Shown in pieces: positions 9,289 to 16,951 of a stretch of 64,000 nt of DNA. The position numbers and the translations under genes are program-made. Location: contig JANQSI010000001.1 in assembly GCA_028284125.1 (NCBI GenBank), forward strand, positions 248,001 through 312,000, given 5' to 3'. The notes under the pieces were generated by a model. That model was not told the DNA's origin. It saw only the letters and a list, made by a program, of their open reading frames with translations, and did not search any database. Origin of the DNA: Cyclobacteriaceae bacterium. Its GTDB lineage: Bacteria; Bacteroidota; Bacteroidia; Cytophagales; Cyclobacteriaceae. Positions within the stretch are counted from its first letter, which is position 1, and every line of letters starts with the position of its first letter.

Positions 9289-10881
9289 ATGATTGCGAGC
9301 ACTTTTTCAAGCTGTAAAATTTATCAATGCGCTTTCAGAAAGACCCTTTCATTCTTTATAATCTTGTTGTCAATCGCAATTGAGGTTAGTGGCCAGGACA
9401 ACCAAAATCCCTATTTGGCTGATTTTGATGAATTAGTCCAAAAGTTAGTAACAGTACATCCCGATCCATATTCTAACTATGGCGGACAAATTGAGTTTTA
9501 TAGGAAAAAACAAGATTTCGAAAAACAAATTGAACGTGTCTCGAGTGAATTTGAATTAGCGCTCCGATTGAATAAATTCTTATCAATACTTGGCGATGGC
9601 CATACATTTATTAGCTATCCCAAGAATTCAGAGGAACAAAGGGAAAAACTTCCACTTGATCTTAAGGCTTCCAACAATCAGCTGTTTATTCAAAATGCAT
9701 CAAGTCTCTATGCCGATCATATTGGTAAAAGAGTTTTATCTATCAACGATGTACCACTTGCAGATTTGGTCAAAAAAACAAATGAACTGTATCCGTCCGA
9801 GAATATTTCCGGGTCCTATTTCAACCTTATAAGAACATTAAGATCGAGAGCTTCTTCCAAACTCCTGTTAGAACCATCCGAACAATTAACATTTGTCCTT
9901 GAGGACCAGGATGAGACTCACACTTTGGATGTTAAATATGAAAACAATCCAATGATAATTACGAGGGAATCTAAGCTGAACATTGAAAAGAGTAATGGGC
10001 TTCTAGATTGGGATATACTTGGAGAGCAGACGAAAGTCGGTTATTTATCATGGAATAGTGTTTTGAGCCGAGAAGTGTTGGAAGAAGCCTACCAAACAAC
10101 CCCTGAATCAGTAGGAAATTTTCTAGGTTGGGCCTACAGCTTTTTGAATAAGTCCCGACCCAAAGATCCTTCACAAGCAATTCAACTGGTACCTGTGCTT
10201 TATGAAGAATTCAGCCAATTGGCAAGTGCTATGCTAAAAGAAAAATCAGAGTACTTGATTATTGATCTCAGAAACAATTCCGGTGGATGGACGCCAATTA
10301 TAGACCCACTTCTTTACATGATCCATGGTGAAAAGTTTCTAAACTTCGATTTTGAAGCGCAATACATCAAACGAATTAGTGGTAATGATTCTTCAAATGC
10401 GTCTTTTCAGTACTCATTTGGAAGGTTAGGTGGCCTTGATCTGGAACTTCCTTTCGCCGAAAGAATGGCTCAAGTAAAAAATGGATATGCAGGATTTGGT
10501 AAAGCCTTCGTCAAAGATTTTCAAGCTGAAGGATTCGAACCAACCATTTTGGTACTAACCTCTCCTACCACTTTTAGTGCCGCTTATCATTTCACTTACT
10601 TTTTGAGAAAATTGGGAAAAGCACACATTGTTGGTGTAGCTTCTCGCCAGGCAGGTAATTCATTTATGGAAACCACTCCTATTGTGTTAACTGAATCGCA
10701 ACTCAAAGGAAGCATTTCGAATGCTAAACAAATTCTTTTCAAAAACGACCCAGAAATGGGTAAAACCTTAAAGCCAGATTATCCAATGAATTGGAAAGAC
10801 TACAAAGCATTCAACTTTGATCGGAATGCTGAAGTGTTAAAAGCACTGGAATTAATCAATAGTAGTTTTGTAAAAGAATAG
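9289..10881 (+). CDS. S41 family peptidase, exported, large form
   Basis: A 530-residue protein with an internal-looking signal (FFIILLSIAIEVSG, residues ~21-35) preceded by a long basic n-region. The N-terminal part (ADFDELVQKLVTVHPDPYSN) and LSILGDGHTFISYP are typical of large S41 peptidases. After a PDZ-like segment (ADHIGKRVLSINDVPLADLV) the catalytic core shows YLIIDLRNNSGGW, then VLTSPTTFSAAYHFTYFLRK with the candidate nucleophile serine, and HIVGVASRQAGNS. It probably processes periplasmic or surface proteins. It stands alone, 73 bp after the acyltransferase, with a small inverted repeat (TTGACA-5-TGTCAA) between them. Confidence 0.88.
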   Translation: MIASTFSSCKIYQCAFRKTLSFFIILLSIAIEVSGQDNQNPYLADFDELVQKLVTVHPDPYSNYGGQIEFYRKKQDFEKQIERVSSEFELALRLNKFLSILGDGHTFISYPKNSEEQREKLPLDLKASNNQLFIQNASSLYADHIGKRVLSINDVPLADLVKKTNELYPSENISGSYFNLIRTLRSRASSKLLLEPSEQLTFVLEDQDETHTLDVKYENNPMIITRESKLNIEKSNGLLDWDILGEQTKVGYLSWNSVLSREVLEEAYQTTPESVGNFLGWAYSFLNKSRPKDPSQAIQLVPVLYEEFSQLASAMLKEKSEYLIIDLRNNSGGWTPIIDPLLYMIHGEKFLNFDFEAQYIKRISGNDSSNASFQYSFGRLGGLDLELPFAERMAQVKNGYAGFGKAFVKDFQAEGFEPTILVLTSPTTFSAAYHFTYFLRKLGKAHIVGVASRQAGNSFMETTPIVLTESQLKGSISNAKQILFKNDPEMGKTLKPDYPMNWKDYKAFNFDRNAEVLKALELINSSFVKE

Positions 10882-10904
10882 CTTGCAATTCTAAATGAAA
10901 GATT

Positions 10905-11315
10905 CTAGTTACTTCTGACCAATTCTTCAATGATTTTTTTCGCGCCACTTGTCCCAGTCATTTTTAGCTCAATTCCTTCTTTATCAGGCCTTATCTTCAA
11001 ATCAAATTGGAAAAAGGGACAACATTCGACTTCAGCTAAAATGTAACCCATAAGCTTCTCCAAAAAGTCATCTTTGTCCTCAAAATGGAAGAGATATCCC
11101 ATTGGTAACTCTTCGTGTTGCATCACATTGGCAAAGATCTCTTCCTGCAGATCACTCTTTCTTTTTTGAAATTCAGGACCAGATAGCTTACATACTAATA
11201 AAGGAGAATTGAGAGTTGAGTCCATAAGATTTGTTTGGTTAGAATTCAGATTTTGGGCTTGAATCATATTCAAGGTTATACCAATGATCAAGGCTGAAAA
11301 TCCGTATTTTTTCAT
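10905..11315 (-). CDS. Exported Cys-Cys-Pro-Phe protein, likely metal-response partner of the adjacent MerR
   Basis: A 136-residue protein. Residues 1-21 look like a signal peptide (MKKYGFSALIIGITLNMIQA). The rest matches a small protein type I know from MerR-controlled metal loci: LLVCKLSGPEFQKRK near residue 42 and AEVECCPFFQFDLKIRPD near 94-111. Cysteines fall at 42, 98 and 99. Homologues I recall are cytoplasmic and about 90 residues, so an exported form is unusual. It is divergent from the MerR gene, and the 65-bp gap holds a perfect palindromic operator. The likely role is binding or sensing a soft metal or an organomercurial-like compound; this is inference from context and cysteines. 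Its closeness to true mercury-resistance proteins cannot be judged here. Confidence 0.75.
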   Translation of the reverse strand: MKKYGFSALIIGITLNMIQAQNLNSNQTNLMDSTLNSPLLVCKLSGPEFQKRKSDLQEEIFANVMQHEELPMGYLFHFEDKDDFLEKLMGYILAEVECCPFFQFDLKIRPDKEGIELKMTGTSGAKKIIEELVRSN

Positions 11316-11342
11316 TTTTTCTTTGTTTATCTTAACATACGA

Positions 11343-11360
11343 ATTGGAGTCAACTCCAAT
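11343..11360. promoter_or_regulatory. MerR-type operator palindrome
   Basis: ATTGGAGT-CA-ACTCCAAT is a perfect 8+2+8 palindrome between the divergent MerR and CCPF genes. Its core GGAGT-NN-ACTCC is the same as the dyad core of the E. coli ZntR operator. It ends 20 bp before the merR start codon and begins 27 bp before the start of the divergent gene, the position expected for a MerR-family regulator acting on one or both promoters. Confidence 0.75.
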
Positions 11361-11380
11361 GTTTCAAAAAATTTACATTT

Positions 11381-11755
11381 ATGTTGATAAGTGAAGTCTC
11401 CAACCAAACTGGTTTTTCAAGAGACACCATTAGATGGTACGAAAAAATCGGATTGATTAAGCTTGATAAAACGTCTAGGACAAAAAACAACTACCGGAAT
11501 TATGGTGCAGAAATAGTTCAACGTTTAATCCTAATCAGACAAATGAAATCGTTCGGATTTTCATTAGATGAAGTGAGAGAACTTTTGTTGTTGATCAGCA
11601 TTGATGATGTCAACTGTGACAATGTTTCAAAAGTTATAGATCCAAAAATTCTAGCTATCGAAAAGAAAATCATAGAATTGAAGCAGCTCAAATCCAAACT
11701 CGTTTTGGCAAAGGAAACGTGTTCTGGGAATTGCATAGAAATTTTTGAGAATTGA
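11381..11755 (+). CDS. MerR family metal-responsive transcriptional regulator (ZntR/CueR-like)
   Basis: A 124-residue regulator with the N-terminal winged helix (LISEVSNQTGFSRDTIRWYE, then KIGLIKLDK) and the long dimerisation helix near residues 80-110. Three cysteines lie at 79, 114 and 118 (CSGNC). Cys79 is the start-of-helix position that other metal-binding MerR proteins (ZntR, MerR) use, and the C-terminal pair falls in the metal-binding loop, so the protein probably senses a thiophilic divalent metal such as Zn, Cd, Pb or Hg. The family activates transcription by untwisting an overlong promoter spacer. The palindrome at 11343-11360 is its probable site. Confidence 0.92.
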   Translation: MLISEVSNQTGFSRDTIRWYEKIGLIKLDKTSRTKNNYRNYGAEIVQRLILIRQMKSFGFSLDEVRELLLLISIDDVNCDNVSKVIDPKILAIEKKIIELKQLKSKLVLAKETCSGNCIEIFEN

Positions 11756-11888
11756 CTAAACCCCAGAAAGACACAAAGGCAGAATAAGTTTTCTGTAATA
11801 AAAGGGGTTTATACAATTCATAAATGAATTTGATTCAAAAACCTCGTTACAATGGAATCAGTTTCCGATTTTAGTACTTAGCTATTTT

Positions 11889-12212
11889 ATGATGATGAAA
11901 AAGAAACACTTCTTAATCTATTTGTTACCCGCCTTTCTCTTGTTTTCTGGCTGCAGCGATGATGATTCAGTCACTCCCGATTCAATTACTACTGTGCTTC
12001 AGAGAATAATGAATGAAAATAGTGTGAATATTATCGAGCAATGCTCACAAAGTTTTGGGTGTGCAGGAGCACTTTACTTTCAAAATGAGTATGAATTCAT
12101 TGGTGAGAGCATGCTCAGACTGGATGAAAGATTTTTTGATCTAACACAGTTAAGAAGATATAGCATAGCCACGGTCGATGATGTCAGACGGATACAGTTG
12201 TTTTTTGAATAG
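11889..12212 (+). CDS. Small lipoprotein, unknown function
   Basis: A 107-residue lipoprotein. The signal peptide MMMKKKHFLIYLLPAFLLFS ends in the lipobox FSGC, and acidic residues (SDDDS) follow the cysteine, typical of Bacteroidota surface lipoproteins. The remainder (QRIMNENSVNIIEQCSQSFG) contains three more cysteines, perhaps forming a disulfide. No family is recognised. It lies alone between MerR and murA and converges on murA with 12 bp between stop codons. Any of three consecutive ATG codons could be the start. Confidence 0.7.
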   Translation: MMMKKKHFLIYLLPAFLLFSGCSDDDSVTPDSITTVLQRIMNENSVNIIEQCSQSFGCAGALYFQNEYEFIGESMLRLDERFFDLTQLRRYSIATVDDVRRIQLFFE

Positions 12213-12224
12213 GTAAAAGTTCGA

Positions 12225-13532
12225 CTAATCGATCCGCTCAATCTTTGCTCCTAAAGCGTTGAGCCGCTGATCTATGAATTGATATCCACGATCAATCTGT
12301 TCGATGTTATGGATCTCACTTACACCATTAGCAGAAAGTGCAGCAATAAGTAGTGAAACTCCCGCTCTAATATCTGGTGATGTCATAGTAATTCCTCTCA
12401 ACGAATGCTCGCGATTTAAACCAATCACTGTCGCTCGGTGTGGATCACACAAAATAATTTGAGCTCCCATGTCGATAAGTTTATCAACAAAAAACAACCG
12501 ACTTTCAAACATTTTCTGGTGAATGAGAACTGTGCCTTTGGCCTGAGTAGCTGTTACCAAAATCACACTCAAAAGGTCAGGAGTCAAACCTGGCCAAATA
12601 GCATCCGCAATGGTAAGAATGGAACCATCAATGAATGTTTCAATTTCGTAATTCGATTGTGAAGGCACGTGAATGTCATCACCTTTGAACTCCATCTCAA
12701 TCCCCAATCGTCTGAAGGTATCCGGAATGATTCCCAGCCGATCAATCTGGGCATTTTTTATGGTGATATCGGATTGAGTCATTGCAGCTAATCCGATGAA
12801 GCTCCCTACTTCAATCATGTCAGGAAGTAACGTGTGCTCCGTGCCAGATAACGAATCAACGCCTTGAATTCTTAACAAATTAGAGCCTATACCATCAATT
12901 CTAGCCCCCATTCTTGTGAGCATTTTACATAACTGCTGAATGTATGGTTCACAAGCGGCATTGTAAATGGTTGTTTCTCCAGAAGCCAAAACTGCAGCCA
13001 TGATGATATTGGCGGTACCAGTAACTGAGGCTTCATCCAGATGCATGTAAACTCCTTTAAGACTCGAGCCATCCACAGAATAAAAGGATGAATTAGCATC
13101 GTAATTGAACTTTGCTCCAAGCTTTTGAAAACCTACAAAATGTGTATCTACTCTTCTTCTGCCAATCTTATCTCCACCAGGACTAGGCATTTTTGCCGTA
13201 CCGAATCTTCCGAGCAAAGGCCCCAGGATCATGATCGATCCCCTCAGTTGAGCTGCTTTATTTTTGAAATCATCTGTCTCCAGAAAGTCCAGGTTTACAT
13301 TCGTGGCTTTGAATGAATACGACTCATTCCCAAGGTCTTGAGTCTCAACTCCAAGGTCTCCAAGTAGTTCTATAAGTTTTAGGACGTCCCGAATCTGCGG
13401 GATCTTGTGAATGATAACTTCCTGGTCTGTAAGTAAAACAGCAGAAATAATCTGAAGTGCTTCGTTTTTAGCACCTTGAGGAATGATCTCCCCACTTAAT
13501 CTGGTTCCACCTTCTACTTTGAAAGATGACAT
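12225..13532 (-). CDS. murA: UDP-N-acetylglucosamine 1-carboxyvinyltransferase MurA (Cys-to-Asp active site)
   Basis: A 435-residue enzyme of the EPT family that adds enolpyruvate to UDP-GlcNAc, the first committed step of peptidoglycan synthesis in the cytoplasm. Hallmarks are GAKNEALQI (Lys22/Asn23), LRGSIMILGPLLGRFG, the active-site loop SPGGDKIGRRRVDTH, and DIRAGVSLLIAALSA near the C-terminus. The residue normally Cys115, alkylated by fosfomycin, is Asp121 here. Such an Asp is known from fosfomycin-insensitive MurA enzymes (e.g. Mycobacterium). The gene lies 95 bp downstream of the DUF4290 gene on the same strand, an arrangement I recall as common in Bacteroidota. The start is the ATG at 13532. 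Confidence 0.97.
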   Translation of the reverse strand: MSSFKVEGGTRLSGEIIPQGAKNEALQIISAVLLTDQEVIIHKIPQIRDVLKLIELLGDLGVETQDLGNESYSFKATNVNLDFLETDDFKNKAAQLRGSIMILGPLLGRFGTAKMPSPGGDKIGRRRVDTHFVGFQKLGAKFNYDANSSFYSVDGSSLKGVYMHLDEASVTGTANIIMAAVLASGETTIYNAACEPYIQQLCKMLTRMGARIDGIGSNLLRIQGVDSLSGTEHTLLPDMIEVGSFIGLAAMTQSDITIKNAQIDRLGIIPDTFRRLGIEMEFKGDDIHVPSQSNYEIETFIDGSILTIADAIWPGLTPDLLSVILVTATQAKGTVLIHQKMFESRLFFVDKLIDMGAQIILCDPHRATVIGLNREHSLRGITMTSPDIRAGVSLLIAALSANGVSEIHNIEQIDRGYQFIDQRLNALGAKIERID

Positions 13533-13570
13533 TTTTTTAGTTTGGTGAATTAGAGGATTAGTGAATCGTT

Positions 13571-13633
13571 AATTAGTAGAAGAAAAATAAAGAATGGAAT
13601 TTACTAATCAACTATTCAACCATTCTACTAATT
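13571..13633. repeat. Inverted repeat between DUF4290 gene and murA
   Basis: The 11-bp arms AATTAGTAGAA (13571-13581) and TTCTACTAATT (13623-13633) are perfect inverted complements, separated by 41 bp and overlapping the end of the DUF4290 gene. A further AATGG...CCATT pair lies inside. The transcript could fold here between the two coding regions; the AT-rich sequence weakens the case. Confidence 0.3.
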
Positions 13634-14302
13634 GTGTCTTCTTCGGTTTTGTCCGCCGTTTTTTCCACCTTGACGTCTACCTTTCCCTTGATTTCGACGA
13701 CCACCTCCTTTACTGTTGCTTCTGAAATTGCGACTAGCAGGTTTTTTATCAGAGTCAAACAGGCCTAGTTCCTTTACCGTCTCGAGATTTATGTCCAGTT
13801 GATCCTTAGAAAGTTGTTTGATGTTCTTCAAAACTTGTTCATCCTCGATGGCATCCTTATTCCAGGTTAGATAAAATGATTTCATCAAACGTCCGATCGC
13901 TACAACAGCACCTTCTTTTTCTTTTGGATCTTCCATTGCCACGGCCTGTTCGATCAACATTTCAACACCACGACCATAGTGCTTGTACTTTATTTGGTTG
14001 GTACTGTATCCAACTCGATCTGGTTTTTTATCCAGGATCTCTGGTTTAGGTTTTTCAAATGGCCCTTCAAAGTCTAATTCGAAATTTGAAATGATATAGA
14101 GATCATCCCACACCTTTTGATCGTAATCACTTGAATCCTTATTTAAATCAGGATTAATCGACTTCATCAGCTCTACAAGTGTGGCTGCTTTCCTATTTCT
14201 TTCTTCCTTATTCTCGATGGTTTTAAGGTGCTCGACAAGATTCTGAACGTTTCTCCCGTATTCCCTTAGCTTCAGATGAGCTCTCTGCGTGTTATAGTCC
14301 AT
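13628..14302 (-). CDS. DUF4290 family protein
   Basis: A 224-residue cytoplasmic protein. It begins MDYNTQRAHLKLREYGRNVQ and contains NPDLNKDSSDYDQKVWDDLY and KHYGRGVEMLIEQAV, the conserved features of the Bacteroidota-specific DUF4290 family. It is largely helical, and the last 30 residues are very basic and rich in Gly, Arg, Asn and Gln (GGGRRNQGKGRRQGGKNGG), which suggests nucleic-acid binding by the tail. It lies upstream of murA on the same strand. Biochemical function is unknown. Confidence 0.92.
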   Translation of the reverse strand: MDYNTQRAHLKLREYGRNVQNLVEHLKTIENKEERNRKAATLVELMKSINPDLNKDSSDYDQKVWDDLYIISNFELDFEGPFEKPKPEILDKKPDRVGYSTNQIKYKHYGRGVEMLIEQAVAMEDPKEKEGAVVAIGRLMKSFYLTWNKDAIEDEQVLKNIKQLSKDQLDINLETVKELGLFDSDKKPASRNFRSNSKGGGRRNQGKGRRQGGKNGGQNRRRHN

Positions 14303-14323
14303 TTTTCAGTATTAGGCCTCAAA

Positions 14324-14349
14324 AATAACCCTTTTCAATAAAGGTTATT
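14324..14349. promoter_or_regulatory. Imperfect palindrome between divergent DUF4290 and permease genes
   Basis: AATAACC(C)TTT and AAAGGTTATT form an inverted repeat with one bulged base, in the 163-bp region between divergent genes and 22 bp ahead of the DUF4290 start. It is a possible operator. The rest of the intergenic region is AT-rich with no clear promoter consensus that I can defend. Confidence 0.25.
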
Positions 14350-14466
14350 CATATTTCCAGGTAAATGCAAATCAGGCATTTGTGTTAAAAAACCATAATT
14401 GTGATAAAGCGTTCATGTTCTAGCAAATCAATTACATAATTTTCTGCTAGTCAAACTCAAAATAAC

Positions 14467-16845
14467 GTGCTCAAGAATTACTTTCTGGTGGCGATTCGTC
14501 ACCTAAAACGCCAACCAGCGTACGCTTTTCTCAATATTTTCGGACTGACCATAGGTATCGTATCCGCACTTTTGATCACGCTTTACCTCAATCATGAACT
14601 CAGTTTTGATAAGTATCATGTGAATGGAAAAAACATTTACAGAATTTCAGCTGATATCACCGAACCCGACAATGCATTTCGTTGGGCAACAAGTCAGGCA
14701 CCATTAGGACGTACAGTCAAAGAAGAATTTTCAGAAGTTGAACAATATACCCGATTTGCAGGAGGTGGAAACACCCGATTACGCTTGAATGACATTAACT
14801 ACTTTGCTGAAAACCTTTACCTGGTTGATTCAACAGTCTTCAAAGTTTTCACTTTTGATTTTTTACAAGGAGACAAGGCTGCAGCTCTGAACGCCCCCAA
14901 CTCAATTGTATTGAGTAAATCATTTGCTGATCAAATATTCAAAGGCGAAAACCCAATGGGACAACTCCTTGAAACAGATAGGTTTAGCTATGAAGTAACC
15001 GGTGTTTATGAAGATATGCCCGATAACTCTCATCTGATTGCTGATGCGCTGGTTTCGTTTTCAACAAACCAGAACTTTTATAACTCACAAAACTGGGGTG
15101 GTTTTGGACTTTATACCTATGTGGTGCTGAATGAAAATGTGGATACAAAGGTCGTTACAGACAAATTGAACACGGATATCATGGAAAAATATGTTGCCAC
15201 CATATTTGACCAGTTTGACATCAAGATCAAATATGAGCTTATAAGCATCCAAGACATTCATCTGTTATCTACCTTCGAAGGGGAACCTACGGCCACTGGA
15301 AACATTGACTACATCTATATTTTTCTGGCAGTCGCAGTTTTCTTAATAGTTATTGCGTGTATTAATTACATGAACCTGGCTACCGCTAGGTCAATGAGAA
15401 GATCTTTAGAAGTTGGATTGAGAAAAGTGATGGGAGCTCAACGTAACTCTCTCGTTAGACAGTTCATAGTTGAATCCGTGCTTATTACTTTGGTTTCTTT
15501 TGTTTTAAGCATCACAATACTCTTATTAGCCGTTCCAGCTGTCAATAACCTGGTCGGAACAAATCTACTCTTAACTGATCTTTTATCAACAGAAATACTT
15601 CTGGCGTGCATTGGGATTCTAGTGGTAACAGGAATTTTAGGCGGATCTTACCCTGCGTTTTACCTGTCGGCCTTTAGTCCTGTTAATGCCATCAAAGGTG
15701 GTGGTACTAAGAGAACCGGAAACGTTTGGCTCAGAAGAATCCTGGTAGGGCTCCAATTTGCGATTTCAATTTTCATGCTAGCAGGTACCGTAATCATTTA
15801 CCAGCAAATGCAATTTGTAAGGAACGCTGATCTTGGCTTTGACAAAGAGCAAGTGGTGAATTTTAGCATGAATAGAAATGTAAGAGATCGGTGGCCTGTT
15901 CTCCAAAGCAAATTATTGGAAAGTCCAATCGTTACTAAAGCTGCTACTTCCAGCACTGCGCCAGGTTTTGGTTATGGTAAAAACATAATGAGTGTTGAAA
16001 CAAATGAGGGAGTCATGGAAACTTATGGTGTTGATTCATACAATATAGATTATGACTTTTTCAACACATTGGATGTTGAAATAGTAGCTGGTCGGGATAT
16101 ATCACCAAATTTCGCAAGTGATACGGCAACTGCAGTTTTGATCAATGAGGCTATGGTCGATAGAATGGGATGGGATGAGCCAGTTGGCAAAAGGTTTCAA
16201 TTTGATCAGGATAGCACTGTTTTCCACAAGGTGGTTGGTGTCGTTAAGAATTTTCATCAACAGTCAATGTACAATCCCATTGAAGCGCTATTATTCATTC
16301 CAAATTTGAGTAACTCTCAAGCCCTTGTTAAAATAGAAGGAGACTTTGAACAGGGAATCGCTCACGTCAATTCTTCTTGGGAAGAACTGTTCCCAAACAT
16401 TCCGCTTGAATACACACTTTTGGATCAAAATTTTATTGAACAATATGAGGAAGACCAACTCAGAGGTCAGCTTTTTCTCGGCTTCTCATTGATGATGATC
16501 ATAATTTCTGGCCTTGGATTATTGGGACTAGCATCTTTCACAGCGGAGCAACGAACCAAGGAGATCAGTATCAGAAAAGTACTCGGTGCGAGTGTAAATG
16601 GCCTAGTCAGACTGCTTGTAAGAGATTTTGTATGGCTGGTTTTGATTGGAGCACTTCCGGCATTCTGGATCAGCTACAATCTGATGAACAGGTGGCTGGA
16701 CAATTTTGAATACCACATTACCATTGGATTCTTTGTATTCGCAATTGTTCTGGTTGTAGTTGTAATACTAGTTATACTAACAACCGGATATCACGCGTAT
16801 AAAGCATCGACAAGTAATCCTTCCAAGAATCTGAAGTACGAGTAG
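14467..16845 (+). CDS. ABC transporter permease, FtsX/MacB type, full length
   Basis: A 792-residue permease with the complete paralogue layout: N-terminal helix (FLNIFGLTIGIVSALLITLY), first periplasmic core domain (~50-270), three helices with NLATARSMRRSLEVGLRKVM, second core domain, and last helical block with AEQRTKEISIRKVLGASV. It starts with a GTG (MLKNYFLVAIRHLKRQ) and ends NPSKNLKYE, matching its paralogue at 5.5 kb. No ATPase is adjacent. Compared with its paralogues, the first FtsX signature has Ser-Leu-Glu-Val-Gly-Leu in place of the usual Ala-Lys-Glu-Val-Gly-Val. Confidence 0.95.
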   Translation: MLKNYFLVAIRHLKRQPAYAFLNIFGLTIGIVSALLITLYLNHELSFDKYHVNGKNIYRISADITEPDNAFRWATSQAPLGRTVKEEFSEVEQYTRFAGGGNTRLRLNDINYFAENLYLVDSTVFKVFTFDFLQGDKAAALNAPNSIVLSKSFADQIFKGENPMGQLLETDRFSYEVTGVYEDMPDNSHLIADALVSFSTNQNFYNSQNWGGFGLYTYVVLNENVDTKVVTDKLNTDIMEKYVATIFDQFDIKIKYELISIQDIHLLSTFEGEPTATGNIDYIYIFLAVAVFLIVIACINYMNLATARSMRRSLEVGLRKVMGAQRNSLVRQFIVESVLITLVSFVLSITILLLAVPAVNNLVGTNLLLTDLLSTEILLACIGILVVTGILGGSYPAFYLSAFSPVNAIKGGGTKRTGNVWLRRILVGLQFAISIFMLAGTVIIYQQMQFVRNADLGFDKEQVVNFSMNRNVRDRWPVLQSKLLESPIVTKAATSSTAPGFGYGKNIMSVETNEGVMETYGVDSYNIDYDFFNTLDVEIVAGRDISPNFASDTATAVLINEAMVDRMGWDEPVGKRFQFDQDSTVFHKVVGVVKNFHQQSMYNPIEALLFIPNLSNSQALVKIEGDFEQGIAHVNSSWEELFPNIPLEYTLLDQNFIEQYEEDQLRGQLFLGFSLMMIIISGLGLLGLASFTAEQRTKEISIRKVLGASVNGLVRLLVRDFVWLVLIGALPAFWISYNLMNRWLDNFEYHITIGFFVFAIVLVVVVILVILTTGYHAYKASTSNPSKNLKYE

Positions 16846-16860
16846 CGAATTTCAAATAAT

Positions 16861-16932
16861 AAGTCATTCCGAATTTATTTCGGAATCTTCCTAAGACATG
16901 TGGAAGATTCTGAAACAAGTTCAGAATGACTT
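16861..16932. terminator. Long imperfect hairpin between convergent genes (REP-like, probable bidirectional terminator)
   Basis: Two 31-base arms (16861-16891 and 16902-16932) pair at 27 of 31 positions by my count, with a 10-base loop and a T-run (16931-16936) on the right. The arms contain CATTCCGAATTTATTTCGG and its near complement. It lies between the stops of the permease and glnN, so it probably ends transcription both ways. Hairpins of this GTCATTC type occur as scattered REP-like elements in Bacteroidota. Confidence 0.7.
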
Positions 16933-16951
16933 TTTTATTAGCGCGTGATTG

